Shown: positions 11,316-22,259, numbered from the stretch's first letter. The stretch: DNA of 64,000 bases from Beta vulgaris subsp. vulgaris (GCF_026745355.1 NC_079202.1:4224173-4288172); one strand, 5' to 3'. Notes: generated by a model not told the origin, from the sequence alone. Program-made: numbers and translations.

Positions 11316-11786
11316 GGTTCCCTCTAGGGTTTCTCCTTGAGAGGATTTTTTCTCTCAAGGGTTTCTCCTTGGGAGGGTTTTTCCTAGCCTCCGTCGCTAG
11401 GTTTTCTTTTTTTTTTTTTTAAGGTTTTTCCTTCATTCTTTCTTCTTTCTCTTTGTTTTTTCATCACTTTTCTTCTTGGTCTCAATTGTGAATCTTTGTA
11501 GGGGATTCCACGGGTGTTCGTACCGGTGGTAAGCCCCAAAAACCTTTTTTAATTGCTTCCAATAAGTATATCACATCATTCAGATGGTATTTATTTTAGG
11601 ATGTTCCATTTCTTTTTTTGTTCGTCTAATGAAGAAGGAAGATCTAACAATCATTATTCTTTGTAAGGATCTAGAAGACCGCGGAAGTATTTTCACCCAA
11701 ACGACTATGCATCAGCGGAAGTTAAGCCGAATCAGGGCGAACTCACAGATTGTATTGCTTCAGATGAAGTTTTTTATTAAGGTTAT
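11316..11786 (+). mobile_element. LINE-like retroelement, 5' part (3' part at 21850-21993)
   Basis: CT-rich leader with repeated GGGTTTCTCCTTG motifs, a T-run, then text up to 11786. A similar style of leader is seen in the retroelement at 9729-10363. The CACTA element begins at 11787. After the CACTA and the adjacent MULE, the sequence resumes at 21850 and ends TTATGAATGAAATTA, T-rich text and an A-run at about 21984-21994, as in the related retroelement. AACTTTAAAAAA before the 5' end (about 11303) and AACTTTTAAAAAAA after the tail could be its target duplication. Splitting by the later insertions is inferred from this match. Confidence 0.55.
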
Positions 11787-11805
11787 CACTACAAAAAAAA
11801 ATTGG

Positions 11806-12420
11806 CTATAGAGGCACATCATTTGGCCGACTTGCCTCTAAAACCCCCTTTTACCATCACATAAACATGGTTGCCTCTAATTATATGGTTTTTAGTGTCA
11901 AGTATATTCTGGTGCCTCTAAAGATACATTTTAGCATCAGATGAATGTTGGTTGCCTCTAAAACCATGTTTTTAGCATCACATGAATATTGGTTGTCTCT
12001 AAATCCATATTTTTAGCATCACATGATTTTAATTGTCTCTAAAGCCATTTTTTTTAGCATCAAATATAGTTAGTTGTCTCTAAAGCCATGTATTTAGTGT
12101 CACATGACTTTAGTTGTCTCTAAAGCCATTTTTTCAGCATCAACTGTAGTTAGTTGTCTCTAAAGCCATGTATTTAGCGTCACATGAATTTAGTTGTCTC
12201 TAAAGCCATTTTTTCAGCATCAACTATAGTTAGTTGTCTCTAAAGCCATGTATTTAGCGTCACATGAATTTAGTTGTCTCTAAAGCCATTTTTCAGCATC
12301 AACTGTAGTTAGTTGTTATAAAGCCATGTATTTAACGTCACATGAATTTAGTTGTCTCGATAGCCATTTTTTTCAGCATCACATAGATTATTGTTGCATC
12401 TAAAGATATTTCTTAGTGTC
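11806..12420. repeat. Left subterminal repeat array of the CACTA
   Basis: About fifteen degenerate copies of a unit of about 41 bp. Each holds GTTGTCTCTAAAGCCAT or a variant (GTTGCCTCTAAAACC) followed by TTTAGCATCACATGAA or TTCAGCATCAACTGTAG. The two variants alternate in the middle of the array. In CACTA elements such arrays bind the transposase. Confidence 0.85.
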
Positions 12421-13500
12421 ACTTGAATTGTCGTTAGTGGTGCCAAAAACTATTATGACTGCTGGGTCAACCTGATATTGACCTGATTTGAACCTGGTTC
12501 GACCTGTGAGGGTCAGTCTCTAGACCTGATCGAAACCTAACATGGGATTACCCAGACCTGACCGTAGTGGTGTCAGAAACAGATCTGACCGCTGGATCAT
12601 CAAGATAAAAATGCAACTTCCTTCCGAAATTGTCAAATCCATAACTTTGATTCCAATTCTAAAATAAGATAGTAATTATTGCTAAACAGGATTTAAATTG
12701 GTACAGAATTTTACCGAAAAATAAAAACAAACTCGATTTTTCATTCTTTTTGTGTGATTTTTGGTGTGTTTTTGTTGGTTTTTGTGATTGTAGGTGGAAA
12801 TTGGAATTGAAAAGGATATAAAAAAACAAAATTAGAACAAGGAGCATTAGCACTGTAGCAGCGCCCAGTAGGCAGTAGACACCACGGCCCGGCCGTGGGC
12901 TTCATCCCACGCCACGACTGACCCGTGGCTGCCCTTTCCATTTCTTCGCATAAACCAACGCCGGTCACCTCCTCTGCGCACCACCACTCATCACCTCCCA
13001 GGTCATTCGGCACCAGAAACCCACTGGAACCCCACCGTCTTCTCTTCGCGCCTACCACCTCCCTCGCGTCTCCTGCCCGCACAACATCGCCTGACAATCT
13101 CCCCTCCTCTTACCCACACGATCGCCAGCATCGCACCACACCGCCGCCGACCCCCCTGCGCGGAACCACCATCTCCGATACCCTCGAATCCTCGCGACCC
13201 CGCCTGGTCCTTCGAATCACACTCCACCGTCCTAAGCCGCATCATCACCTGCGCCTTGTTCGTCGCCTCCTTCGACCGCCTACAGCAGCCGCAAATCTAA
13301 CCATCACCTCTCCTGCTCCGACCACCTTCCATCCTCCTGCTTTCGCACCCAGCCAGCTTCCCTGTTTTTCTGCTCTCTCTCTTCTTGCTTTACTCTGTTT
13401 CTTACGGTTTGGGGGTGCTTAGGTAAGGTGGTGTGGTGGTTGTCAAAGTGGGTGGTGGTGGAGAATGGAGCGAAAGAGATGGTTGGTGGTGGAGAGAGGG
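12421..13500. other. CACTA interior: GC-rich leader-like segment
   Basis: 12421-12840 has no supported coding. From about 12841 to 13420 the base composition jumps to CG-rich (CCACCACC, CCGCCG) and drops back sharply after about 13500. Both strands hold open frames (12925-13422 plus; 13003-13248 and 12741-13097 minus) made of Pro/His/Ser/Arg or Gly/Arg runs without any domain. I read it as a captured promoter/5' leader segment rather than a gene. Confidence 0.4.
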
Positions 13501-13827
13501 TCGAGGTCGCCGGTTTGGGGTTTAGTATTATAGAAATGATAGAAATTTAGGGTTTCATTTTAGAGTTTGTTTTTATAGGGGGGTTGATTTGGGGTTGTTT
13601 CAACTGTTGGATTAGATCTAATGGTTAGGATAGAAAGAAAGGAGAGATGAGAATTTCCAAAAAAGAAGAAGAAATTGGATCATTTTGGACCATTAGATCA
13701 ATAAGATTTTTGCTCTTTTACAAATCAAAGGCTAAAAATTAGGATTCATGTGTTTGTCTTTTGACCAATGAGATTTGAGAATGATAATGTTTATGGATTA
13801 TGACAAAAAAAATTATTGAATAACCAA

Positions 13828-13856
13828 TTAACAATATATTATTATTATTATTATTA

Positions 13857-13931
<75 letters not shown>

Positions 13932-13954
13932 CATCATCATCATCATCATCATCA
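13828..13954. repeat. (ATT)n/(ATC)n microsatellite
   Basis: About 100 bases of ATT triplets followed by about eight ATC triplets, inside the CACTA element. Confidence 0.95.
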
Positions 13955-13999
13955 TTTATATTATAATTGTTATTGTTATCGTGTTATTTTATTATTATT

Positions 14000-15300
14000 A
14001 TTTCGAATCATAATGCTTACCATAACCGAGTCATTAAAATTTTATATGAATCCAGTAATTGATTGTATACTCGTAGTTAGTATATAATACTCATTATTAT
14101 TATCGTTAGTTAAATTAGTCTAGTGGCTACCATTGGCACATTCATTAATTATACTAATTTGATATGAAATTTTCTTATTGTTTTAATTTCAATCCTCTTT
14201 GTAGATTTCGTATGCCGATTATCATGAATGAATTATCAATTCTCTTTGCTAGAGGAAGTAAAAGAAGTCAAAGTATTGCAATGATTGCATGATGAGTACT
14301 TGATAAAGTTAATTGATTGATTGTGACATTTGATTTCCAATATTCATAAGGATAGGAGTAATCAACCTAAAATTAGGTCTAAATTGGATTATGACTACTA
14401 GGTTCAGCAATGGATTGTGAATCTAGAAGTCCATAATTGATTGATTTGAATTGAAACCTCTATATCTACGACACTCATAGCGGGATACACCTCATTACCT
14501 CACATTTTCACTCGCTTTCTCTCACCTCACATACATATCAAAATACTCACCCACACCGACACTATTCTCTCTTTCAATCTCTTTCTCTCACCTCACCTTC
14601 ACTCCTCCCTTCGTTGCCCTTCATCTCTCTCACTTCACCGTCTCCTTCATTGCGATTTCGGTAAGTTCTTTTTCTCCAATTTGGTGCATCTCAACTTTTT
14701 TTTATCTTTGAATTTTCTGGATTAAGTTCGAAATTTGGGATCTTAAATTATGTGGGTTTGGGGCTTTGAATTTTGAGGGGTTTTGGGGTAAAATTCTGCT
14801 TCGAGTTAGTTCGAATTTTGGCTTTGACTACTTCGAATTTTCTGGATTATATTCAATTTACATTATGTTATACAGGATGTGGGTTCATATTTGAGTTTTA
14901 TTTGGATAATCTGATCTGTTTACGATTCGCTATTGACAGTGGCGATCATCTGCAACTAACAATTGGGTTGGTGTAAATTTTCTTATATGATATAAATTTT
15001 CCTGATCTAATATGAATTCTTCTTATTATACTTCGTTGGTTTTAAGGTTATAATTAGTCGAATCCGATGTGATTCGATTTGATTTTTTCTAACATTCCAT
15101 ATGTGAACACATTTTAGATTCGTGCAGCAATTCATAGGTAGGATAATTTCATCTACCTACTAATCAAATCAACAGAATGTACTACATACTACACACTATA
15201 CAGTCTAATTACATCGAAAGAATGGATGGATAGGATAATTCCATCTACCAACTGCTGGAAACGAAGGCGTTCTCTTCACACTCGTGGAAAAAACTCCTTG
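14000..15300 (+). other. CACTA interior: CT-rich leader with possible 5' splice site
   Basis: 14500-14655 is CT-rich (CTCTCTTTCAATCTCTTTCT and similar), like plant 5' leaders. It ends in GCGATTTCGGTAAGTTC, with a perfect GTAAGT donor at 14660, then T-rich intron-like sequence. No protein-coding exon was found in 14000-15300. Capture of the first exon and intron of a host gene is plausible but unproven. Confidence 0.35.
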
Positions 15301-15309
15301 TGCTACTTA

Positions 15310-15428
15310 TCAAGTGCTTGGGTTGATTAATCAACCGGAGCACTTATTCACAAGTGCTCCGGTTGACTAATCAACCCAAGCACTTGTGAAATAAGTGCTC
15401 CGGTTGATTAATCAACCCAAGCACTTGA
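15310..15428. repeat. Triple alternating inverted repeat, 36-38 bp units
   Basis: Unit 1 (15310-15347) and unit 3 (15391-15428) are exact reverse complements over 38 bases. Unit 2 (15351-15386) has the orientation of unit 3 with one visible difference. The units contain CAAGTGCTTGGG, TTGATTAATCAA and CCGGAGCACTT and are separated by 3-4 bases. RNA from either strand could form a strong hairpin. Confidence 0.95.
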
Positions 15429-17300
15429 TTGGACTCTAATTTTCCCTCCCAATAAGAAGTAATTAATTTTCGACTCTCTCTAATTAAGCCCACTTCTCCC
15501 TCCCTCCCAATTACTTCCCTCAATTGGAATCTCTCAATAGAACCCTCACTCGCACCGTTCCTCTGTAATAGCCCTATTTTTAAGCGCAACTATTTAAACG
15601 TTAAATATATTTTTAAGTTAATTATGTTACGAAAATTCTTATTTTATTTAAGTTGTGGAGTATTATTTTAATTTGTCTTGTTGTAGTATATTTGTTATAT
15701 TAATTTTATATAGTTATTATTATTATTAATGTATATTAAGGATTCTAAGTTTAAGTTGAGCGATATTTGGCCCAAATAGAAAACCAAAACCGGTTTCATT
15801 CTCGAACCATTAGACCTTGTTATTTTGTCGATTTAGTGAAACAAAACCCAAACCCAAAGATTTCCAATCTCATTTCATTTCTCCTTCACCTTGAAAACTA
15901 ATTTCTCCCAAACCGCAATTGATGAAAACCCGAAAACCTAAACCCCGTGAAGCTCTATCGCTCACCTTCGCCTGCTGCGTCGCCGACAATTCTTCCAGGC
16001 TCGTCGGAGTTTCCCCCTTGTCGGCGCCATTGATGTTCTCGTTTTCTCTCTCCTCCTCTGTTTCGTCGCTGTTGTTGTTGTTTTTAGCGGTGTTGCCGTT
16101 GGTCTTACTGGTTGTTAGCGCCGCTGTGGGCTGCTGCTACCATCACCTTGTTGTTGGTGGTGCTAGTTGTTGTCGCCTTCGAAGCCTCGAAACTCCTCCT
16201 CTCTGTTCTTCGCGTCGATGCTCTTGTGAGCAGAGGTAAATTTATTTCTTTTTAGACCCTTATATTTGTAAATTAAGCCAAGTTGTTGTTGTTTGTTGTT
16301 TGTTGTTGCTGGGTTGTTGTTGTTGTTTGTGAGTCGTGGAGTTGGTGGTGGTGGTGTTGGGTGTTGCTGTTTATTGTTACTGCTATTATTGTCGCTGTAG
16401 TATTATGTTATTGGGTTGCGTCTGTTTATTGTTGTTGAGGTTGTTGGTGGACATGCGTTGTTTAGTGTGTAGTTGGGTTGTTCTGTTTGGTGGTGTTTTT
16501 TCAGCTAGTGTTCATATGTTAATATATTGAATAAAAAGCTTGAGTCACAATATGAAACAATTATAGTATTTATTTTTGTAAGAAAAAAAACTTCCACATA
16601 TATTTCAAATAATCTACCAATATTGTATGATTAATATTTTAGGTGAAGTCCAACCTTGATAAATATAGTGATTGTAATTTCGACAGAGATATTATAACTT
16701 TGTTGTGGATGTTAGGCTTGGTGTTAGAGTTACCTCGGTCTTACTAGAAAGGATCATATATCCTCTTAGGAACAGTTTTTGCTTCTCACCAAATGGGTTG
16801 ATTTTCTTATCTTGCTAGGTGCTAGCCAAAGTCTGAATTCCTTGTGTTTGAAAACCATTTACAGGAGGTTATGGTCAACCAATAGTATATGTTGGCACCA
16901 GCATGCGAAGTATTGGGGTGTTGCAAGGTTTTTACTCGGTTTGAATTTCTTTCTCTCTCATTTATGTTCCTGCAAGTGTGAAAATGTGGTTAATACTTAA
17001 CCTATCCCTCCAAAAAATTGCAGCATCTGGTTATATATGCAGAAGGGACCCAACTGATTATTGCACAAGTATTGACAAACTAGATTCCATGAAAGACGGA
17101 GCAATTTGATAGAGCTTATTGTTTCCTGGATAAATTGATGTTTTTAAACATGTAGGTTCTTTTCTTTACAGTTGTTATTCTTCTTTCCAGTTCCACAGTC
17201 AAACTCAGTTTTCTTAGTCAACAATTTCCCATAGTTTGTTTTTAGGTTCATTCTGTTATTTTCTGAGGGATAGTTGCTCTAATGTTTCTTGATTTTTCGG
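15429..17300 (+). other. CACTA interior: leader-like and intron-like DNA
   Basis: 15850-16240 resembles a 5' leader (CCAAACCCAAAG, CTTCACCTTGAAAAC) leading into an open frame at 15919-16239 that encodes low-complexity Ser/Leu/Val and Cys-rich text. It ends at AGCAGAGGTAAATT, a possible donor. The GTTGTTGTT-rich run at 16280-16460 is simple sequence. I recognise no protein family. Confidence 0.35.
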
Positions 17301-17305
17301 CAGAA

Positions 17306-17410
17306 TTTTGCCTTTCTGTGGTTCTTCATTGGAACGTTATGGCATTTAAGATTAGGAATATTGCCTTTATGTGGTTCTTCATGGATGGTTATGGCATTTA
17401 AGATTAGGAA
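17306..17410. repeat. Tandem duplication, 52-53 bp
   Basis: Two adjacent copies of a unit containing TTGCCTTTCTGTGGTTCTTC and GGCATTTAAGATTAGGAA, plus the start of a third copy. The second copy differs at a few bases. Confidence 0.85.
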
Positions 17411-18371
17411 TATTGTCTTTCTGAGTCTTCGAATTCTTCGAGGAACGTTTCGAAGGTATTTTTCACTCCATTGAATTTCTATCTTTTCGTCGATTTCGTC
17501 ATTTTTTCAATTCTGGATTCGTTTATGATAATATTATGAATCTGTTGTTAATTTTCAAGAATTTTAGCGGAAATTTTTATCTGGATTATACAGTTTTGTG
17601 TGTATGAACTTATGATGTAATGACGCCTGTTTCTCAGTTTAATATAGATTGGTTTTGTCTGGATCATATGTTTTTTCAGTGACTTATTTGGATTGTGGTT
17701 TTGTAGGTTGTTTGTGTGGTTGAATTTGATTATTATTTGATTCGGTGTTATTCGATTGGTTGTATATGTGATTGGTTGTATATCTCCTCCATGCCCTCTT
17801 TACAACCTCATTGTTGTCAATGTGGGGAGGAACAACCAGGTCAACCACAGCAGTCACGGTGTCACTGAACCATTCTTCTTTTTGTGTGCAGTTTTTCAAA
17901 CCCTAAGCTTCTACTGCAAGTCTGCAACTCAAAATCATAAGCATCTGCAATAACAACTACTTTTTTTTGAGGTGATGCAAGAGCCTAGATGTGTCAAATG
18001 AGTCGACTAGGCTCGGTTCAGGTCAGTCAAATATTTTTGGGTTTCAAGTATTATTCTGTTATTCTGTATTAACCTTTTAGTGGAATTTCTAGATTTTTAC
18101 TCAAGTTACGTTGGGTCTTTCTCTGGTTAGGCGTAAGTTTATGCTACTTTTAGTGGTTTGGGTCTTATGGCTATGTGGTATCGTTGTTCTTTAAGTAGCC
18201 CTCGCTTCAAAATCATCTTAAATCATTAGTCCTTAGCAATATAACGTGTACACCCAGTATATCAGCCTCAAAGTACTACATTTTCTTATGTTAATTTTCC
18301 TTTTATTTGTGTTCTTTTGTAGTCAAAGTTCATGTCCAATAACTGAATGTTTATCTTTGTTAAGTGGTTAG

Positions 18372-18675
18372 AGCTGTTACCACTCCTAATTCAGCTCTGG
18401 AGCTGCCCCTAACTGAGGAAAATGTTGAAACTGTACTAGATGAAGTGCGGCCATACTTAATGGCTGATGGGGGTAACGTTGCCATACACGAAATTGATGG
18501 TAATGTTGTTCGTTTGAAGTTACAAGGAGCATGTGGATCCTGTCCGAGTTCTGTAACGACCATGAAATTGGGTATCGAGCGCCAGCTTATGGAAAAGATT
18601 CCTGAGATAGTTGCAGTTGAAGCAGTTCCTGATGAAGAAACTGGCCTTGAGCTAAACGAAGAAAACATAGAAAAC
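18372..18675 (+). pseudogene. NFU2-like: Captured exon of chloroplast NFU2/NFU3-type iron-sulfur scaffold gene
   Basis: The NFU domain carries Fe-S clusters to plastid apoproteins such as photosystem I subunits. This exon encodes about 100 residues typical of plant chloroplast NFU2/3: [39 protein letters not shown], then GACGSCPSS with both cluster-binding Cys (codons at 18532 and 18541), [20 protein letters not shown] and [12 protein letters not shown]. It starts after an AG acceptor (GTGGTTAG, 18371) and ends at a GTATGT donor (18676), so it is a whole internal exon with an intact frame. I found neither the transit-peptide exon upstream nor the second NFU-domain exon downstream within the element. 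It lies inside the CACTA at 11787-20654, so it is most simply a captured fragment. A spliced chimeric transcript remains possible. Confidence 0.85.
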
Positions 18676-19960
18676 GTATGTCTTGATCCCAAGTCATTAT
18701 TTTCAAAAAATTAGATCATATATTGGTACTTAATTTCCTCGATATTTTGTCTGTTATTTAATCAAATCAACACAATTAAGATAATGGTTGTAACTTGTAA
18801 TTGGTTTAAGATACACCCCTAGACTGGAGGTTGTGCTTGTTCCTCTCCTACAATGTTTCATAGGGGTCGACAGCTTGTCTTTGGTCCTCTTTTACAATGT
18901 TCACTCCAACATCCTTCCCAGGGGTTTATCTATAGACTTAAGAAAATAACCAATGGCTATAAGGAACTTTAATTGGTTTAATGAGATGGGAGTAAGTGGA
19001 AACTGTCAAGAGAACATTAAATGCATAGTGAGTTCGATGGAGAGCTATGGCTTTAAATGGTGCGCTTCTTCTGTTTCCTTGAGCCTCGGATACCAGTGAT
19101 AACACCTATTGACTAGAATATGGACTTATAAGGTTCAGTTCTGTGTGAGGTTTTCTAGAGTTTGTTCAGGTCATGTATGAGAACAGAATGAATTTGCTCT
19201 TTTTACTGATATATAGTTTTGAGGTTATCTTGTTCAAGCCTAAAAATCACTGATTTTGGCCAGGAGAGAAAAAGTAAAAACCAGTGCTCTTTTTACTATA
19301 ACAGTTGTAAATAATGGTGAATAAAATTGCTATCTGAATCCTTCTAGTTGTGGCTTTGATGCTGTTAAATAAGTATTTTTGGTCAATCTGGAAAGGTTTG
19401 TGCTGCTGACTTGCTCATGTTTGTTTTTGCATGATCATTGTTGTTCATGTACTTAATCTTGTGTTATTGCAGCGGTTGCTATGCTTTTTAGTTGTTTCCG
19501 GTGCAAGTTGTCGTGCCACTGCGTGCTACTACTACCGGCTAAGCCAATTATTGTACAAGTTATTACAACTTTGTTAAACTAATATTTGTTATTAAACTAA
19601 TATTTACTATATGCATGTGTTGCAGGTGCTTGCGGAATCCAACTATTCAAACAATTGAAGAATAATATGAGGAAGAAAATAGCATGACACTAACAAAGAC
19701 TGAGGCAATTGAAAAATGGAATGACACTATTCAAACTATTAGATATCTTTTTTTTTCTCTCTTGTAATTTCCAATTTCTTTTTACTGTAACAATTGTGAA
19801 CAACCAACTAGACATGTTAGTTGATTAAGTATTTATATAAATAACAATTATTTTTTATCTATATAGTAGCTTTTTATTGATTCATTAAATTGTTTTGTTT
19901 GTTTACTTTTAGTATTACTATAGCATATATATGTATTAATTCATAAATCTTAAACTGTAA
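18676..19960 (+). other. CACTA interior downstream of the NFU exon
   Basis: Intron-like T-rich sequence follows the NFU donor. No second NFU exon or other gene is recognised. 19470-19790 has a few short GC-richer stretches without a domain. Confidence 0.45.
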
Positions 19961-19974
19961 AATGTGTAGTTGCC

Positions 19975-20640
19975 CCTAATAGTTTTAATAAAAATGTCAA
20001 AAGTTGCACCTAAAAACATCCTTTAGCGACTAACTTATGGTTGCATTACAAGAAACATATAATTAGAGATGGATTTATGGTGCCTCTAAATATAAGTGGT
20101 CTTATCAGCAATATAACTTGTGTGCCCCAAAAAGGTGGATTAGGGGCAACCTATAATTAGCGACAGACATATGGTTGCCTCTAAACGTAAGAGGCTTTAG
20201 CAGAATTGTAACTTGTGTGCCTCAAAAGGTGGCATTAGGGGCAACCTATTATTAGCGACAGACACATGGTTGCCTCTAAACATATCAGTCTTTAACCGCA
20301 CCATAACTTGTCTGCCTCTAACTGACGCATTAGGGGCAACCTATAATTAGCGACAGTCATATGTTTGCCTCTAAACTTAAGAGTCTTTAGCAGATACCAT
20401 AATTTGTCTGCCTCTAAAACGTGGCATTAGGGCAACCTATAATTAGCGACAGGCATATGGTTGTCTCTAAACATAAGAGTCTTTAGCAGCACCATAACTT
20501 GTCTGCCTCTAAAACGTGGCATTAGGGGCAACCTGTAATTAGCGACGGACTAATTAGAGGCAACCAAAAAATTGTTTCTAAACACCATTAGAGGCTACAA
20601 ATATATATTTAGATGCAATTTTGGATTGCCTCTATATGTA
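19975..20640. repeat. Right subterminal repeat array of the CACTA
   Basis: About six copies of a unit of about 97 bp holding GGTTGCCTCTAAACATAAGA, CTTTAGCAGCACCATAACTT, GTCTGCCTCTAAAACG, GGCATTAGGGGCAACC and TATAATTAGCGACAG. The same unit appears inverted at 59640-60080, identifying a sibling element. Confidence 0.88.
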
Positions 20641-20663
20641 GTTTTTTTGTAGTGTATTTTTTA

Positions 20664-21849
20664 CGGTTTTTTCACCATATACCCCTGACAAATTTTTTTT
20701 TGCACCGTATACCCTTTCAACTTTCCAAATTCATCATATACCCCTCACATTTCGAAAAATACATCAGCTTACCCTTTTGACTAACGGTGTTAGACTTCCG
20801 TTAGTCATTAACCCCTAATCCCCTCTAACCCTAATCAACTAACCTAAATTAAACCTTAACTCTAACCCTAATCTAATACACTTTGGGATCTAACCCACTG
20901 CCACATCACCCTCACCCCTTAACCCACTGCCACATCACCCTCACCCCTTACCCCACTGCCACATCACCCCCACCCCTTACCCAAATTGCCACATCACCCC
21001 ACCCCTTACCCCCCTCCACCTCCCCACCACTGCCACATCAGCGCTGACCCCCCTCCACCTCCCCACCACCCTCGAATCCCGCCTCCCCACTCCCCGGCAA
21101 CCCCCCTCCCCACTCCCCGGCAACCCATTCGATTTTCGCACCCCCCACACCCCCGAGACCACGCATCCCCTTCTCCCCAGACCACCCACCCCGTCGATTT
21201 TCGCACCCCCCCACCCCAGTCGATTTCCTGCCGATTTCCGCAGCAGGTCAGCCCACAGAAGGGTGAGATCCGACGGCAACCTGAAGAGACAAGGAGGGGG
21301 TTTGGTGCGACGGAAAGTTGGGGGGAAGGGGGGGGAGGGGGTTGCGGGACTGAGGGGGAAGGGTTACGGGGGTGGGATGCGGGGGAGGGTGCGGGGGGGG
21401 CTGCCGGGGAGGGGTGCTGCCGGGGAAGGGGGAAGGGTTACGGGGAGTGGGGATGCGGGGGAGGGGCTGCGGGGGTGGGACTGCCGGGGAGGGGTCTGCC
21501 GGGAAGGGGGCTGCGGGGGTGGGGCTGCCAGGGAGTGGGGATGTGGCTGTGGTGGGGAAGGGTGGGGTGAGGGTGGGGAGGGGTGGTTAGGGTTTAGGGT
21601 TGATTAGAGTTAAAAGAAGATTAGGGTAGGGTTTAAGGTTAATTAGGTTAGAGGGGTTAGGGTTTAAGTTAGTTAATTAGAGTTAAGGGAAATTAGGGGG
21701 TTAATGACTAACGAACGTTAACGCCGTTAGTCATTAAGGGTAAGTGGATGTATTTTTTCAAATGTGAGGGGTATATGGTGAATTTGGAAACTTGAAATGG
21801 TATACGGTGCAAAAAAAAAATTTGTCAGGGGTATATGGTTAAAAAACCG
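20664..21849. mobile_element. Non-autonomous Mutator-like (MULE) element, palindromic
   Basis: Terminal inverted repeats CGGTTTTTTCACCATATACC (left) and CGGTTTTTTAACCATATACC (right, read inwards) are flanked by an identical 9-bp duplication TATTTTTTA (20655-20663, 21850-21858), the target length of Mutator elements. The arms extend several hundred bases. The left half is C-rich (CCCCACC, TAACCCTAATC) and the right half G-rich (GGGGTGGG, TTAGGGTTTAGG), so the whole 1186 bp is nearly self-complementary around a short centre at about 21230-21300. Open frames inside are Pro/His or Gly-rich artefacts. The first three bases of its left duplication are also the CACTA's TAT duplication, so it inserted exactly at the CACTA edge. 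Confidence 0.88.
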
Positions 21850-21993
21850 TATTTTTTATCAAATCTACGATGTATCTAGTTCTAAGGTGTTATATACCTA
21901 TGTTGAAATTTTCGATTTTTCAGGAATTGATTGTAAGTGCCGTTTGGCTATCCCTTATGAATGAAATTATTTTTTTTCCTGTCAAAAAAAAAA
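21850..21993 (+). mobile_element. LINE-like retroelement, 3' end with poly(A)
   Basis: Continuation of the retroelement begun at 11316. It ends CTTATGAATGAAATTA, a T-run, CCTGTC and about ten A. It is separated from its 5' part by the CACTA and MULE insertions. Confidence 0.55.
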
Positions 21994-22259
21994 ACTTTTA
22001 AAAAAAGAACCACATATCTCTACTTCTTTTAAAAAAACACTATAATAAAAGATAATAAATGCCTTGATTCACTAATAACGTTAGTTACTGTTTTGCTTTA
22101 AAAAACTTTTGCACCATATTTTACTAAAACTATTCAGAAGCACCATAAAAAAAACCCCATAAAGAATAGTTTCTTAAATTTAAACAATGCATTACCCATA
22201 TTTTGCCTTTATCTATATGTGAGTGTGTATAACCTAAATATAATAATAGACTGCTCATT
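21994..22259. other. Unannotated AT-rich interval
   Basis: No gene or repeat is recognised. Confidence 0.4.

Larger units (their letters stand above)
11787..20654. mobile_element. Non-autonomous CACTA transposon carrying a host NFU exon (Pack-CACTA)
   Basis: The left terminus is CACTACAAAAAAAAA at 11787; the right terminus at 20654 reads CACTACAAAAAAAC from the other strand. The 3-bp target duplication TAT is present on both sides (11784-11786, 20655-20657). Both ends carry arrays of GTTGCCTCTAAA-type subterminal repeats. I see no TNP1/TNP2 transposase, so the 8868-bp element must be moved in trans. The interior holds an exon of a chloroplast NFU gene at 18372-18675, GC-rich and CT-rich leader-like stretches (12841-13500, 14500-14660, 15900-16240), an ATT microsatellite and AT-rich intron-like DNA. 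It looks like a mosaic of captured host pieces. Confidence 0.88.

Noticed and set aside
12925..13422. 165-codon Ser/Pro/Thr-rich frame that might be a transit-peptide exon
   Set aside because: Open frames exist on both strands of this GC-rich block and no homology could be read; kept only as a leader-like segment.
17684..17899. Minus-strand frame with EEWFSDTVTAVVDLVVPPH text
   Set aside because: No family recognised and not supported by neighbouring exons; may be chance.
20977..21607. Overlapping Gly/Arg- and Pro/His-rich open frames
   Set aside because: They lie in the complementary G-rich/C-rich arms of the palindromic MULE and exist on both strands; no domain or codon bias.
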